A stretch of DNA of 64,000 bases from Jiangella alba. GTDB taxonomy: Bacteria; Actinomycetota; Actinomycetes; Jiangellales; Jiangellaceae. The notes under the pieces are model-generated. The model was given only the letters and a program-made list of their open reading frames with translations. It was not told where the DNA came from and searched no databases. Positions 27,062 through 35,371 of this stretch are shown here, in pieces (the stretch's first letter is position 1; each line of letters starts with the position of its first letter). The position numbers were made by a program, and so were the translations under genes. Location: positions 868,001-932,000 of the forward strand of contig NZ_FNUC01000003.1 in assembly GCF_900106035.1 (NCBI RefSeq). Reading direction: 5' to 3'.

Positions 27062-27286
27062 ATGACCGGATCGGAAGCACGAGAGGCGGTCGACGCCGCG
27101 GCGGGGGCCGTCGACCCGGACCCGAGGGTCGGGTTGCGGGCGGTCGCGGCGCTGCGCCGGCTGGTGGAGCGGCTCGAGGCGCTGCAGGTCGAGAGCGCCC
27201 GCCGCCAGGGCTGGTCCTGGGAGGAGATCGGGGCCGCCCTCGGCGTCAGCAGGCAGGCCGTGCACAAGAAGCACACGAGGAGGTAG
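27062..27286 (+). CDS. Small HTH regulator paired with Clp_N protein
   Basis: 74 residues. A helical N-terminus is followed by a helix-turn-helix: G-W-S-W-E-E-I-G-A-A-L-G-V-S-R-Q-A-V-H-K-K, ending in basic residues. It is separated by two bases from the Clp_N gene and has palindromes over its own promoter, so it is likely an autoregulator of this stress pair. Confidence 0.88.
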   Translation: MTGSEAREAVDAAAGAVDPDPRVGLRAVAALRRLVERLEALQVESARRQGWSWEEIGAALGVSRQAVHKKHTRR

Positions 27287-27288
27287 CG

Positions 27289-27891
27289 ATGTTCGAGCGG
27301 TTCACCCTGGAGGCCCGGCACGCCGTGATCGGGGCGCAGGAGGAGGCCCGCGACCTGCGGCACGGCTGGATCGGCACCGAGCACGTCCTGCTGGCGCTGC
27401 TGGCCACGCCCGACGCGCCGGGGGTGGCGACGTTGACGCGGCTGGGGGTGACGGCGGAGCGGGGCCGCGACGCGGTGGTGGCGGTCGACGGCGGCGGGGC
27501 GCCGCTGGGCGACGAGGACACCGAGGCGTTGAAGACGTTCGGCATCGACCTCGACGAGGTGCGGCGGCGGGCCGAGGAGGCGTTCGGCGAGGGCGCGCTG
27601 GACGCGCCGCTGGAGTCCGGCCGTGGCAAGCGGTTCGGCGTGTTCCGCCGCGGCAAGCAGCCCGACGGCCGCCTGGGCCACATCCCGTTCGCGCCGCGGG
27701 CGAAGAAGGCGCTGGAGCTGTCGCTGCGCGAGGCCATCGCCCGCAAGGACGGCTCCATCGGGACGCAGCACATCCTGCTCGGCCTGCTGCGCAGCGACGA
27801 CCAGCAGACGCTGGCGGTGTTCGAGCGGCTCGGCATCCAGCCGCGTGTGGTCCGCGAGCAGGTCCTCGCCGACCTGAGCGAGGCGGCCTGA
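27289..27891 (+). CDS. Clp N-domain protein without ATPase
   Basis: 200 residues with two Clp repeat units: F-T-L-E-A-R-H-A-V-I-G-A-Q-E-E-A-R then G-T-E-H-V-L-L-A-L-L near the start, and F-A-P-R-A-K-K-A-L-E-L-S-L-R-E-A with G-T-Q-H-I-L-L-G-L-L in the second half. The AAA+ module of ClpC is absent, so it is an adaptor- or decoy-like protein. The last codons lie in the first copy of a 14-base minisatellite, which supplies the stop. Confidence 0.9.
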   Translation: MFERFTLEARHAVIGAQEEARDLRHGWIGTEHVLLALLATPDAPGVATLTRLGVTAERGRDAVVAVDGGGAPLGDEDTEALKTFGIDLDEVRRRAEEAFGEGALDAPLESGRGKRFGVFRRGKQPDGRLGHIPFAPRAKKALELSLREAIARKDGSIGTQHILLGLLRSDDQQTLAVFERLGIQPRVVREQVLADLSEAA

Positions 27892-27975
27892 GCGAGGCGG
27901 CCTGAGCGCGGCGGCCTGAGCGAGGCGGCCTGAGCGAGGCGGCCTGAGCGCGGCGGCCTGAGCGCGGCGGCCTGA
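27873..27975. repeat. 14-base minisatellite across the Clp_N stop codon
   Basis: Seven full copies of CCTGAGCG(A/C)GGCGG from 27873 to 27970 plus a 5-base start of an eighth. Each copy carries TGA; because 14 is not a multiple of three, any frame entering the array meets a stop. Confidence 0.95.
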
Positions 27976-27985
27976 AGCCGCCCCG

Positions 27986-28414
27986 TCAGGCCTCGACGAG
28001 CCGGAAGACGGGGTGCCGGCCGGCCTCGGCGGCGAACGCGGCGGGCGGATCGGCCGGGCGGGCGTCGAAGTACGGACGGGTGACCGGTTCGGCCCGCGCG
28101 TACGCCTTCAGCACCGGGCCGGCTTCGTCGGGCTCGCACTCGACGAGCGAGAACGCGCCGTGCCAGCGCCCGCGGCGCAGCGTCACCTCGCCGGCCGCGC
28201 GGGCGTTGAGCACCCAGTCGACCGCGCCGTACGGCGCGACGAGGTAGCGGCTGCCGTCGTGCGTCATGACGCGCACCGGCGTGCTGCGCGGCCGTCCCGT
28301 CGTCCGCCCGCGCACGGTGAGCAGGGCGTACGGCGGCACCAGCCCGGCCTTCAGCGCGGGCCCGAACAGCGCGTTGCCGAGCCGGCGGAGCGGCGTCGTC
28401 CGGTACGTCTTCAC
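27986..28414 (-). CDS. Nitroreductase/deazaflavin-dependent oxidoreductase (Ddn-like)
   Basis: 142 residues from GTG. The pattern L-T-V-R-G-R-T-T-G-R-P-R-S-T-P-V followed by Y-L-V-A-P-Y-G-A-V-D-W-V-L-N-A-R-A is the F420-binding core of the Ddn/FDOR-A family. These enzymes use F420H2 to reduce quinones or activated alkenes. The start overlaps the stop of the upstream hydrolase (GTGA), so the two are translated together. Confidence 0.9.
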   Translation of the reverse strand: MKTYRTTPLRRLGNALFGPALKAGLVPPYALLTVRGRTTGRPRSTPVRVMTHDGSRYLVAPYGAVDWVLNARAAGEVTLRRGRWHGAFSLVECEPDEAGPVLKAYARAEPVTRPYFDARPADPPAAFAAEAGRHPVFRLVEA

Positions 28415-29229
28415 CGCTGGGAGTCCAGCCAACGCTGCAGCAGCGCGGTCAGCGCGACCGGCGCGTCCAGCTGGACGAGGTGCCCGGCGCCCTCGATCAG
28501 CTCCAGCCGGGCGCCGGGGACGAGGGCGGCGAGCCGGTGGGCGCGGTCGACGGGGATCCAGGTGTCGCCGGTGCCCCACGCGACCAGCGTCGGCACGGCG
28601 ATCGTCGGGTACAGCGGCTCGATCTCGTCGGTGTGCGCCTGGTCGGCGGCCGCGATCTGCCGGTAGAACGCCCGCTGCCCCTCGGCCCCGAGCCAAGGCG
28701 TGGTCAGCATGGACAGTTGCGCCGCCGTCAGCTCACCCGCCGCCGCGCCCGCGACGTACACGCGCAGCAGCGCCTCGTGCATCGCCGCCGGCAGCGCCTC
28801 GAAGACGGACGGATGAGAGCCCACCAGCCGGTAGAACGGCGACCCCCACGGGGCCAGCGCGACGACGTCGATCAGGGCGAGCGACGCGATGGGCGCGCCG
28901 TGCAGCAGGTGCGCCCGCAGCCCGACCGCGCCGCCGATGTCGTGCGTCACCAGGTGCGGCGGCGGGCCGCCCCACAACCGCAGCAGGTCGGCCAGCAGCT
29001 CGCCCTGGACCGCCAGCGAGACGTCGTGCCCGTCGTCCTTCGACGAGCGTCCGTACCCGGGCATGTCCCAGAGGTGGACGGTGTACTGGCTGCTCAGTGC
29101 GTCGGCGTACGGCTCCCAGAGCGCGGACGACCACGGCGTGCCGTGGCAGAGGACGAGCGGGGGACCCGAACCGCGCCGGCTCCAGCGGACCCGGCGGCCG
29201 CGCCAGGAGTACTCCTCGTGCGTTTCCAT
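28411..29229 (-). CDS. Alpha/beta hydrolase
   Basis: 272 residues. P-L-V-L-C-H-G-T-P-W-S-S is the oxyanion loop, W-D-M-P-G-Y-G-R-S-S strand 4, and D-T-W-I-P-V plus G-A-G-H-L-V-Q-L-D-A-P supply the Asp and His. The nucleophile elbow reads L-V-T-H-D-I-G-G-A-V, with Asp where Ser is usual, which is the pattern of haloalkane dehalogenases and epoxide hydrolases. A dehalogenase or epoxide-hydrolase role is therefore more likely than esterase. Confidence 0.88.
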   Translation of the reverse strand: METHEEYSWRGRRVRWSRRGSGPPLVLCHGTPWSSALWEPYADALSSQYTVHLWDMPGYGRSSKDDGHDVSLAVQGELLADLLRLWGGPPPHLVTHDIGGAVGLRAHLLHGAPIASLALIDVVALAPWGSPFYRLVGSHPSVFEALPAAMHEALLRVYVAGAAAGELTAAQLSMLTTPWLGAEGQRAFYRQIAAADQAHTDEIEPLYPTIAVPTLVAWGTGDTWIPVDRAHRLAALVPGARLELIEGAGHLVQLDAPVALTALLQRWLDSQR

Positions 29230-29261
29230 CCCGGACGAGTCTAGGATCGGGGACGTACCGA

Positions 29262-29340
29262 TCGGCCGGGGTGCTCCCGCGTGGGGCTGAGAACACACCC
29301 GCCGAACCTGATCCGGGTCATGCCGGCGCAGGGAGACCGA
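29262..29340 (+). promoter_or_regulatory. TPP riboswitch (THI element)
   Basis: The conserved cores are present in order: GGGGTGCTC, GGGGCTGAGAACA, ACCCGCCGAACCTGATCCGG, and GCCGGCGCAGGGA; TCGG and CCGA close the first stem. A -10-like TAGGAT lies at 29242-29247. Downstream, GCTCC-C-TTCC (29357-29366) can pair with GGAAGGAGC (29372-29380), covering the thiD ribosome site, so control is probably on translation. Confidence 0.95.
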
Positions 29341-29383
29341 CGGTGGTGGTGTCGGCGCTCCCTTCCCCGGCGGAAGGAGCTGC

Positions 29384-30196
29384 ATGACACCCACGATCCT
29401 CACCGTGGCGGGGTCCGACCCGTCCGGCGGTGCGGGCATCCAGGCCGACCTCAAGACGTTCTCGGCGCTCGGTGCGTACGGCGGGGCCGTCCTCACGGCG
29501 CTGACGGCGCAGAACACCCGCGGCGTCACCGGGGTCCTCCCGGTGCCGGCGAGCTTCGTCACCGAGCAGTTGGACGCGCTCTTCGCCGACCTCGACGTCG
29601 CCGCGGTGAAGGTCGGCATGCTGGGCGGCGCCGACGTCGTCGAGGCGGTGGCCGACGCCGCCCGGCGCCACGGCATCCGGCGCCTCGTCGTCGACCCCGT
29701 CATGGTCGCGACGTCGGGCGACCGGCTGGTCGACGACGCGACGGTCGAGGCCATCCGCGACCGGCTGCTGCCGCTGGCCGACGTCGTCACGCCGAACCTG
29801 CCCGAGACCGCCGCGCTGCTCGGCGTGCCCGCCGTCGCGCCCGAGGAGGCCGCCGACGCGGCGGCGGAGCTGCACGCCAAGGGGCCGGCGGCGCTGGTCA
29901 AGGGCGGGCACGCGGCCGGGCCCGACGCCGTCGACGTGCTGGCCGACGACGACGGCCTGCTGGAGCTGCGCGAGCGCCGGGTCGAGACGGCCAACACGCA
30001 CGGCACCGGCTGCACGCTGTCGTCGGCCATCGCCGCCGGCCTGGGACACGGGCGGCTGCTGCGCGACGCCGTCCGCGACGCCAAGACCTACCTCACCGAG
30101 GCGCTGCGCGCCGCCGACCAACTGCACGTCGGCACCGGTCACGGGCCGGTGCACCACTTCCACGCCTGGTGGACTCCGGAAGGGACCCCCGCATGA
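29384..30196 (+). CDS. thiD: Hydroxymethylpyrimidine (phosphate) kinase
   Basis: 270 residues. T-V-A-G-S-D-P-S-G-G-A-G-I-Q-A-D near residue 6 and the A-N-T-H-G-T-G-C-T-L-S-S anion hole with catalytic Cys near the end are diagnostic of ThiD. Makes HMP-pyrophosphate for thiamine synthesis. It lies directly behind a TPP riboswitch and overlaps tenA by ATGA. Confidence 0.96.
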   Translation: MTPTILTVAGSDPSGGAGIQADLKTFSALGAYGGAVLTALTAQNTRGVTGVLPVPASFVTEQLDALFADLDVAAVKVGMLGGADVVEAVADAARRHGIRRLVVDPVMVATSGDRLVDDATVEAIRDRLLPLADVVTPNLPETAALLGVPAVAPEEAADAAAELHAKGPAALVKGGHAAGPDAVDVLADDDGLLELRERRVETANTHGTGCTLSSAIAAGLGHGRLLRDAVRDAKTYLTEALRAADQLHVGTGHGPVHHFHAWWTPEGTPA

Positions 30197-30873
30197 GCTT
30201 CTCCGCCGACGCCTGGGCCGCCGCCGCGCCCTGGTACGACGCCATCCGCGCGCACCCGTTCGTCACCGGCCTCGCCGACGGGACGCTGGAGCGCAAGACG
30301 TTCCTGCGCTACATCGCCGACGACGCGCACTACCTGTCCCGCTACGCCCGGGCGCTGGCCACCACGGCGGCGCGCTGGCCCGAGCCCGAGCAGGCCGCCG
30401 TCATCGCCCGGTTCGCCGCCGGCGCCGTCGACGCGGAACGGCAGCTGCACGAGGCGCTCTTCGCCGAGGCGGGAGCGGACCTGAGCGACGCCGTCGGCGC
30501 GGTGGAGCCGACGCCGACCTGCCTCGCCTACGTCCACACCCTGCAGGCCGACGCCACCATGGCGCCCGCCGGGGTCGCGCTGGCCGGGCTGCTGCCGTGC
30601 TTCCGCGTCTACACCGAGGTCGGCCGCGAGCTGGTGACCGTCCTGTCCGCCGGCGAGGGCGACGCGCATCCGTACGAGGCGTGGCTGCGCACCTACGGCG
30701 ACCCCGCGTTCGAGGCCGACACCCGGCGGGCCGAGTCGTTCGCCGACGAACAGGCCGAGCGGCACCCGGGCACCGTCGCGGCCATGCACGAGTCGTACGC
30801 ACGGGCCACCCGGTTCGAGTGGATGTTCTGGGACGCCGCCTGGCGTGGCGAGACGTGGCCGGATCCCGCGTAA
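30193..30873 (+). CDS. tenA: TenA-family aminopyrimidine aminohydrolase
   Basis: 226 residues. H-P-F-V-T-G-L-A-D-G-T-L near residue 20 and the F-L-R-Y-I-A-D-D-A-H-Y-L segment are TenA hallmarks; C-terminal E-W-M-F-W-D-A-A-W completes the site. The active-site Cys common in TenA_C proteins appears displaced (T-C-L-A-Y), so it may be TenA_E type. Salvages thiamine breakdown products to HMP, which ThiD then phosphorylates; the genes are translationally coupled. Confidence 0.9.
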   Translation: MSFSADAWAAAAPWYDAIRAHPFVTGLADGTLERKTFLRYIADDAHYLSRYARALATTAARWPEPEQAAVIARFAAGAVDAERQLHEALFAEAGADLSDAVGAVEPTPTCLAYVHTLQADATMAPAGVALAGLLPCFRVYTEVGRELVTVLSAGEGDAHPYEAWLRTYGDPAFEADTRRAESFADEQAERHPGTVAAMHESYARATRFEWMFWDAAWRGETWPDPA

Positions 30874-30934
30874 TCTGGACGAAACGAACCGGCCACCTTA
30901 CGACAGCCGGGTGCGCTCTGGGTTTACGTGGCGT

Positions 30935-30940
30935 TACACT
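30935..30940 (+). promoter_or_regulatory. Candidate -10 of serA
   Basis: TACACT, preceded by GCGT, lies about 70 bases before the serA GTG. No good -35 is visible. The spacing leaves a 5' leader of about 60 bases ending in the GGAGG ribosome site. Confidence 0.35.
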
Positions 30941-31008
30941 CGGTCGCACCCGGGCCCAGTGTCGCGCTCGTCACACCACGCCCGACACACCCGGAGGTCT
31001 AGTCCACC

Positions 31009-32598
31009 GTGACCAAGCCCGTCGTACTCATCGCCGAAGAGCTCTCGCCCGCCACCGTCGACGCGCTCGGGCCCGACTTCGAGATCCGCAAGGTCGACGG
31101 CGCCGACCGCGCGGCCCTGCTGCCGGCCATCGTCGACGTCGACGCCATCCTGGTCCGCTCGGCCACCAAGGTCGACGCCGAGGCCATCGCGGTGGCGAAG
31201 CAGCTCAAGGTCATCGCCCGGGCCGGCGTCGGCCTCGACAACGTCGACGTGAAGGCCGCCACGCAGGCCGGCGTCATGGTCGTCAACGCGCCCACCTCCA
31301 ACATCACCAGCGCCGCCGAGCTGGCCATCGGCCTGCTGCTGGCCACCGCCCGCAACATCGCCCCGGCCGACAAGGCGCTCAAGGGCGGCGAGTGGAAGCG
31401 CAGCAAGTACTCCGGCGTCGAGCTGTACGAGAAGACGGTCGGCATCGTGGGCCTCGGCCGCATCGGCGTCCTGGTCGCGCAGCGGCTGTCGTCGTTCGGC
31501 ATGAACGTCATCGCGTACGACCCCTACGTGCCGGCCGCCCGCGCCGCGCAGATGGGCGTGCGCAGCGTGTCGCTCGACCAGCTGCTCGAGGAGAGCGACT
31601 TCATCACCGTCCACCTGCCCAAGACGCCCGAGACCGTCGGCCTCATCGGCGAGCAGGCGCTGCGCAAGGTGAAGCCGACGGTGCGGGTCATCAACGCCGC
31701 GCGCGGCGGCATCGTCGACGAGCACGCGCTCGCCCTGGCGCTCAAGGAGGGCCGGGTCGCCGGTGCCGGCATCGACGTGTTCGCGTCCGAGCCGACCACC
31801 GAGTCGCCGCTGTTCGACTTCGAGTCGGTCGTCGTCACGCCGCACCTCGGCGCGTCCACCGACGAGGCGCAGGAGAAGGCGGGCGTGTCGGTGGCGCGCT
31901 CGGTCCGGCTGGCCCTCGCCGGCGAGCTGGTGCCCGACGCCGTCAACGTCAAGGGCGGCGCCATCGCCGAGGACGTCCGGCCCGGCATCCCGCTGGCCGA
32001 GAAGCTCGGCCGCATCTTCACCGCGCTGGCCGCCGGCGTCGCGACGCAGCTCGACGTCGAGGTGCGCGGCGAGATCACCGCGCACGACGTGAAGATCCTC
32101 GAGCTGGCCGCGCTGAAGGGGGTCTTCGCCGACGTCGTCGAGGACCCGGTCTCCTACGTCAACGCGCCGCTCATCGCCGCCGACCGCGGTGTCGAGGTCC
32201 GGCTGGTCACCGACGAGGAGTCGGCCGACTACCGCAACCTCGTCACGCTGCGCGGCGTGCTGGCCGACGGCCGCACGGTGTCGGTGTCGGGCACGCTGTC
32301 CGGGCCGAAGCACGTCGAGAAGATCGTCGAGGTGCTGGGCTACGACATCGAGGTGGTGCCGGCCGAGCACATGGCGTTCCTGCGCTACACCGACCGCCCC
32401 GGCATCGTCGGCACCGTCGGGCGCGTGCTCGGCGAGGCCGACGTCAACATCGCCGGTATGCAGGTCAGCCGCACCGGCAAGGGCGGCCAGGCGCTCGTCG
32501 CCATGACCGTCGACCAGGCCGTCCCCGGCCAGGTGCTCGACGACATCGTCGCCGCCATCGGCGCCGAGTGGGGCCGCACCGTCGACCTCGACGGCTGA
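31009..32598 (+). CDS. serA: D-3-phosphoglycerate dehydrogenase
   Basis: 529 residues, the long actinobacterial form. NAD site G-I-V-G-L-G-R-I-G at 145-153; catalytic His279 in T-P-H-L-G-A-S-T; the allosteric substrate-binding domain from about 320 to 450; a C-terminal ACT domain (F-L-R-Y-T-D-R-P-G-I-V-G-T-V-G then D-V-N-I-A-G-M-Q-V) that binds serine. First step of serine synthesis. Start GTG 31009 with GGAGG upstream. Monocistronic, ending at a strong hairpin. Confidence 0.97.
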   Translation: MTKPVVLIAEELSPATVDALGPDFEIRKVDGADRAALLPAIVDVDAILVRSATKVDAEAIAVAKQLKVIARAGVGLDNVDVKAATQAGVMVVNAPTSNITSAAELAIGLLLATARNIAPADKALKGGEWKRSKYSGVELYEKTVGIVGLGRIGVLVAQRLSSFGMNVIAYDPYVPAARAAQMGVRSVSLDQLLEESDFITVHLPKTPETVGLIGEQALRKVKPTVRVINAARGGIVDEHALALALKEGRVAGAGIDVFASEPTTESPLFDFESVVVTPHLGASTDEAQEKAGVSVARSVRLALAGELVPDAVNVKGGAIAEDVRPGIPLAEKLGRIFTALAAGVATQLDVEVRGEITAHDVKILELAALKGVFADVVEDPVSYVNAPLIAADRGVEVRLVTDEESADYRNLVTLRGVLADGRTVSVSGTLSGPKHVEKIVEVLGYDIEVVPAEHMAFLRYTDRPGIVGTVGRVLGEADVNIAGMQVSRTGKGGQALVAMTVDQAVPGQVLDDIVAAIGAEWGRTVDLDG

Positions 32599-32615
32599 CC
32601 TCCGACGCACGCTCC

Positions 32616-32654
32616 GAACTCCCGTCGCGCCCACCAGTGGCGCGGCGGGAGTTC
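32616..32654 (+). terminator. Terminator of serA
   Basis: GAACTCCCGTCGCGCC pairs with GGCGCGGCGGGAGTTC, 16 base pairs with one G-U, loop of seven, 18 bases after the serA stop. Confidence 0.85.
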
Positions 32655-32756
32655 GTGCGTGTGGGTCTCGAATCGTGAGATGTGCCGCCATTCCGCGAGA
32701 CGAACCGCTAAGCGCTCCATATGCTAGGACGACCGAGTACATCAGTGGAGAGCGCC

Positions 32757-32873
32757 ATGACCGAAGAACAGCAGCAGGCTCTGGAGGCCCGGCACGCGTT
32801 GCAGGAGGCCATCGACCGTCGCGACAACGGCGGCGAGTACGGCCGGAGTGAGCTCTCCATCACCAGTCGCTGA
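32757..32873 (+). CDS. Small acidic/helical peptide of unknown function
   Basis: 38 residues: a Glu/Gln/Ala-rich helix ([19 protein letters not shown]) followed by [21 protein letters not shown] stands seven bases before ATG, and TAGGAC (-10 like) lies about 30 bases upstream. It is free-standing between serA and leuB. Not recognised; codon choice is normal for the genome, which supports translation. Confidence 0.55.
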   Translation: MTEEQQQALEARHALQEAIDRRDNGGEYGRSELSITSR

Positions 32874-32950
32874 CCAGCGCCGACGCGGCCCGCGTCCGAA
32901 TCGCGGGACGCAGGTGCCATCATGTGGACGACGGTCGTACGGTGTGGGCC

Positions 32951-33994
32951 ATGTCGCGCAGTCTCAACCTGGCAGTCATCCCGGGTGACGGAATCGGTAC
33001 CGAGGTCGTCACCGAGGGCCTGAAGGTGCTCGACGCCGTGCTGGCGGGCACCGACGTCAAGGTGGGCGCCACCACCTACGACCTCGGCGCCAAGCGCTGG
33101 CACGCCACCGGTGAGACGCTGCCCGACACCGTGCTCGAGGAGCTGCGCGGGCACGACGCCATCCTGCTCGGCGCCGTGGGCGACCCGGACGTGCCGAGCG
33201 GCGTGCTGGAGCGCGGGCTGCTGCTCAGGCTGCGCTTCGAGCTCGACCACTACGTGAACCTGCGCCCGTCCCGCCTGTTCCCGGGCGTCGCCACCCCGCT
33301 GAGCAGCCCCGGCGAGGTCGACTTCGTCGTCGTCCGCGAGGGGACCGAGGGGCCGTACGTCGGCAACGGCGGCGCGCTGCGCGTCGGCACCCCGCAGGAG
33401 GTCGCCAACGAGGTCAGCGTCAACACCGCGTTCGGCGTCGAGCGGGTCGTGCGCGACGCGTTCGCCCGCGCCCAGGCCCGGCCGCGCCGGAAGCTCACCT
33501 ACGTGCACAAGCACAACGTGCTGGTGCACGCCGGCCACCTGTGGCGCCGGACGGTCGAGCGGGTCGGCCAGGAGTACCCCGACGTCGCCGTCGACTACCT
33601 GCACGTCGACGCCGCCACGATCTTCTTCGTCACCGACCCCGGCCGGTTCGACGTCATCGTCACCGACAACCTGTTCGGCGACATCCTCACCGACCTCGCG
33701 GCCGCCATCACCGGCGGCATCGGGCTCGCGGCCAGCGGCAACGTCAACCCCGACCGCACCGCGCCGTCGATGTTCGAGCCGGTGCACGGCTCCGCGCCCG
33801 ACATCGCCGGCCAGGGCGTCGCCGACCCGACGGCCACGGTGCTGTCGGTGGGCCTGCTGCTCGACCACCTCGGGCTGTCCGAGCAGGCCGGCCGCATCGT
33901 CGACGCCGTGGCGGCGGACCTGAGCGAGCGGGGGACGGCGGCGCGCCGCACGGCCGAGGTCGGCGACGCGCTCGCCGCCCGCGTCACGGGCTGA
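32951..33994 (+). CDS. leuB: 3-isopropylmalate dehydrogenase
   Basis: 347 residues. A-V-I-P-G-D-G-I-G at the N-terminus, the substrate arginines in L-R-L-R-F-E-L-D and [28 protein letters not shown], and [10 protein letters not shown] are all in place. Oxidatively decarboxylates 3-isopropylmalate in leucine synthesis; with CimA it can also act on 3-methylmalate for isoleucine. ATG 32951 chosen; GTG 32924 is possible. Its end overlaps the convergent gene by 11 bases. Confidence 0.96.
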   Translation: MSRSLNLAVIPGDGIGTEVVTEGLKVLDAVLAGTDVKVGATTYDLGAKRWHATGETLPDTVLEELRGHDAILLGAVGDPDVPSGVLERGLLLRLRFELDHYVNLRPSRLFPGVATPLSSPGEVDFVVVREGTEGPYVGNGGALRVGTPQEVANEVSVNTAFGVERVVRDAFARAQARPRRKLTYVHKHNVLVHAGHLWRRTVERVGQEYPDVAVDYLHVDAATIFFVTDPGRFDVIVTDNLFGDILTDLAAAITGGIGLAASGNVNPDRTAPSMFEPVHGSAPDIAGQGVADPTATVLSVGLLLDHLGLSEQAGRIVDAVAADLSERGTAARRTAEVGDALAARVTG

Positions 33995-34553
33995 CGCCGC
34001 CCGTGGCGTAGAGCGCCTCGACACTGCCGGAGGGGTACGACTTCGCGCTGCGCAGCGTGAGGTCCTGGCGCGCGGCGAGGTCGGCGAACATCGAGCTGCC
34101 GCGGCCGAGGACCACCGGGCTGACCTTGAGCCAGTACTCGTCGACGAGACCGGCCGCGGCCAGCGCGCGCAGGGTCTTGACGCCGCCGAACGCCACGATC
34201 GCCGCGCCGGAGACGTCCTTGAGCCGGCGGACCCGGTCGGCGCCGTCGCCCGCGGCCAGCCGCGAGTTGGGCCAGACGCTGACGTCGAAGCTCTCGTCGG
34301 TCGACAGCACGACCTTCGGGGTCGCGTTCAGCCAGGCGGCCATGGGGCTGTCGACCTCGGTCCAGTACGCCTCCATGTCGAGGAAGGTCTGGCGGCCGAC
34401 GAGGATGGTGTCGGCGGTCGTGCGGAACCGTCCGGCCAGGTCGTTCTCGAGCTCGGGGTCGTCGGCGATGAAGTCGAGCGAAGCGAGGTCGTCGTACGGT
34501 CCCGCCATGTAGCCGTCGACGGTGACGTTGCACGACACGATCAGGGAACGCAT
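33984..34553 (-). CDS. RibD_C/dihydrofolate-reductase-fold protein
   Basis: 189 residues. [25 protein letters not shown] and [11 protein letters not shown] are the strands and NADPH loop of the RibD C-terminal family. Often annotated as dihydrofolate reductase, but true folate enzymes differ in the active site; the substrate is unknown. Confidence 0.88.
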   Translation of the reverse strand: MRSLIVSCNVTVDGYMAGPYDDLASLDFIADDPELENDLAGRFRTTADTILVGRQTFLDMEAYWTEVDSPMAAWLNATPKVVLSTDESFDVSVWPNSRLAAGDGADRVRRLKDVSGAAIVAFGGVKTLRALAAAGLVDEYWLKVSPVVLGRGSSMFADLAARQDLTLRSAKSYPSGSVEALYATGGVSP

Positions 34554-34591
34554 GGGTGTCTCCTCGGGGTGGTGTGCTCGGCTCCAGCGTG

Positions 34592-35179
34592 CTACAGCAG
34601 AAGCAGGAGCTGAACGGCCAATAGGACGTCGATCACGCCGCACCACTCGGCGAACGAGCGCGCCACCACCGCGTCGCGCGCGAGGTGGACGAAGTCCCAC
34701 ACGCCGTGCAGGAACCAGCCGGCCGCCACCACGACGACGCCGAGACTGGGACGCGTCGCGAGCAGCGCCAGCCCGGCGATCGTCAGCGCGCCGAACCCGG
34801 CCACGCCGAGCGCCTGCACGCGCAGGCACCCGTCCCGGCGCAGCTGGCCGTCGGCCACGCTCCAGACCAGCACGGCGAGCGCCAGCGTCGACAGCACGAC
34901 GGCGGGCGAGGGGAGGTCGAGGGCGCGTGCGGCCACGACGACCGCGATGGCCGACACGACCACCGGCCAGGTCGCGCGCCGCCGTCCCAGCTTGGCGACG
35001 GTCAGGTAGGCCAGCGGCAGCATCATCAGGGCGTTGCCCAGGCTGCCGGCGAGGGCGCCGGCGGCCGGCGCGCCGCCGAGGAAGCCCGGGATCGAGATGG
35101 CGACGGCGAGCGCCGTGGGCCACCGTGCCAGGACGCGCCGCAGCACGCCGTTCTCCGGTGCGATCAGGTCGGTGTTCAT
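34592..35179 (-). CDS. Multi-pass membrane protein, unknown
   Basis: 195 residues, six or seven hydrophobic segments, with W-F-L-H-G-V-W-D-F-V-H-L near the end as the most distinctive polar patch inside a span. No transporter signature recognised. 38 bases upstream of the RibD-like gene on the same strand, so they may be co-transcribed. Confidence 0.75.
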   Translation of the reverse strand: MNTDLIAPENGVLRRVLARWPTALAVAISIPGFLGGAPAAGALAGSLGNALMMLPLAYLTVAKLGRRRATWPVVVSAIAVVVAARALDLPSPAVVLSTLALAVLVWSVADGQLRRDGCLRVQALGVAGFGALTIAGLALLATRPSLGVVVVAAGWFLHGVWDFVHLARDAVVARSFAEWCGVIDVLLAVQLLLLL

Positions 35180-35371
35180 GCGGCCACCCTGCCGCGACGG
35201 CCGCGCAAGGCGGCCGTGCACATGTCACCGGTCGACGGTGCGAATCGCTCGGCGCCGGCGGCCGGCCGGGATCCCCGCCGTGACGACCGGCTCTCGATCT
35301 TGACACCCCTTGTCACAGCCACTTGTATGTGACATGGCACAAATCGGAACCTCCGGACATGGGAGTCAGAC

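Noticed and set aside
25657..27080. Overlapping long ORFs rich in Arg, Pro and Ala on both strands
   Set aside because: Composition-driven frames; the minus one also runs antisense to the methyltransferase.
29384..30873. thiD and tenA as a fused ThiD-TenA protein
   Set aside because: The thiD stop and tenA start overlap as ATGA in different frames, so they are two proteins.
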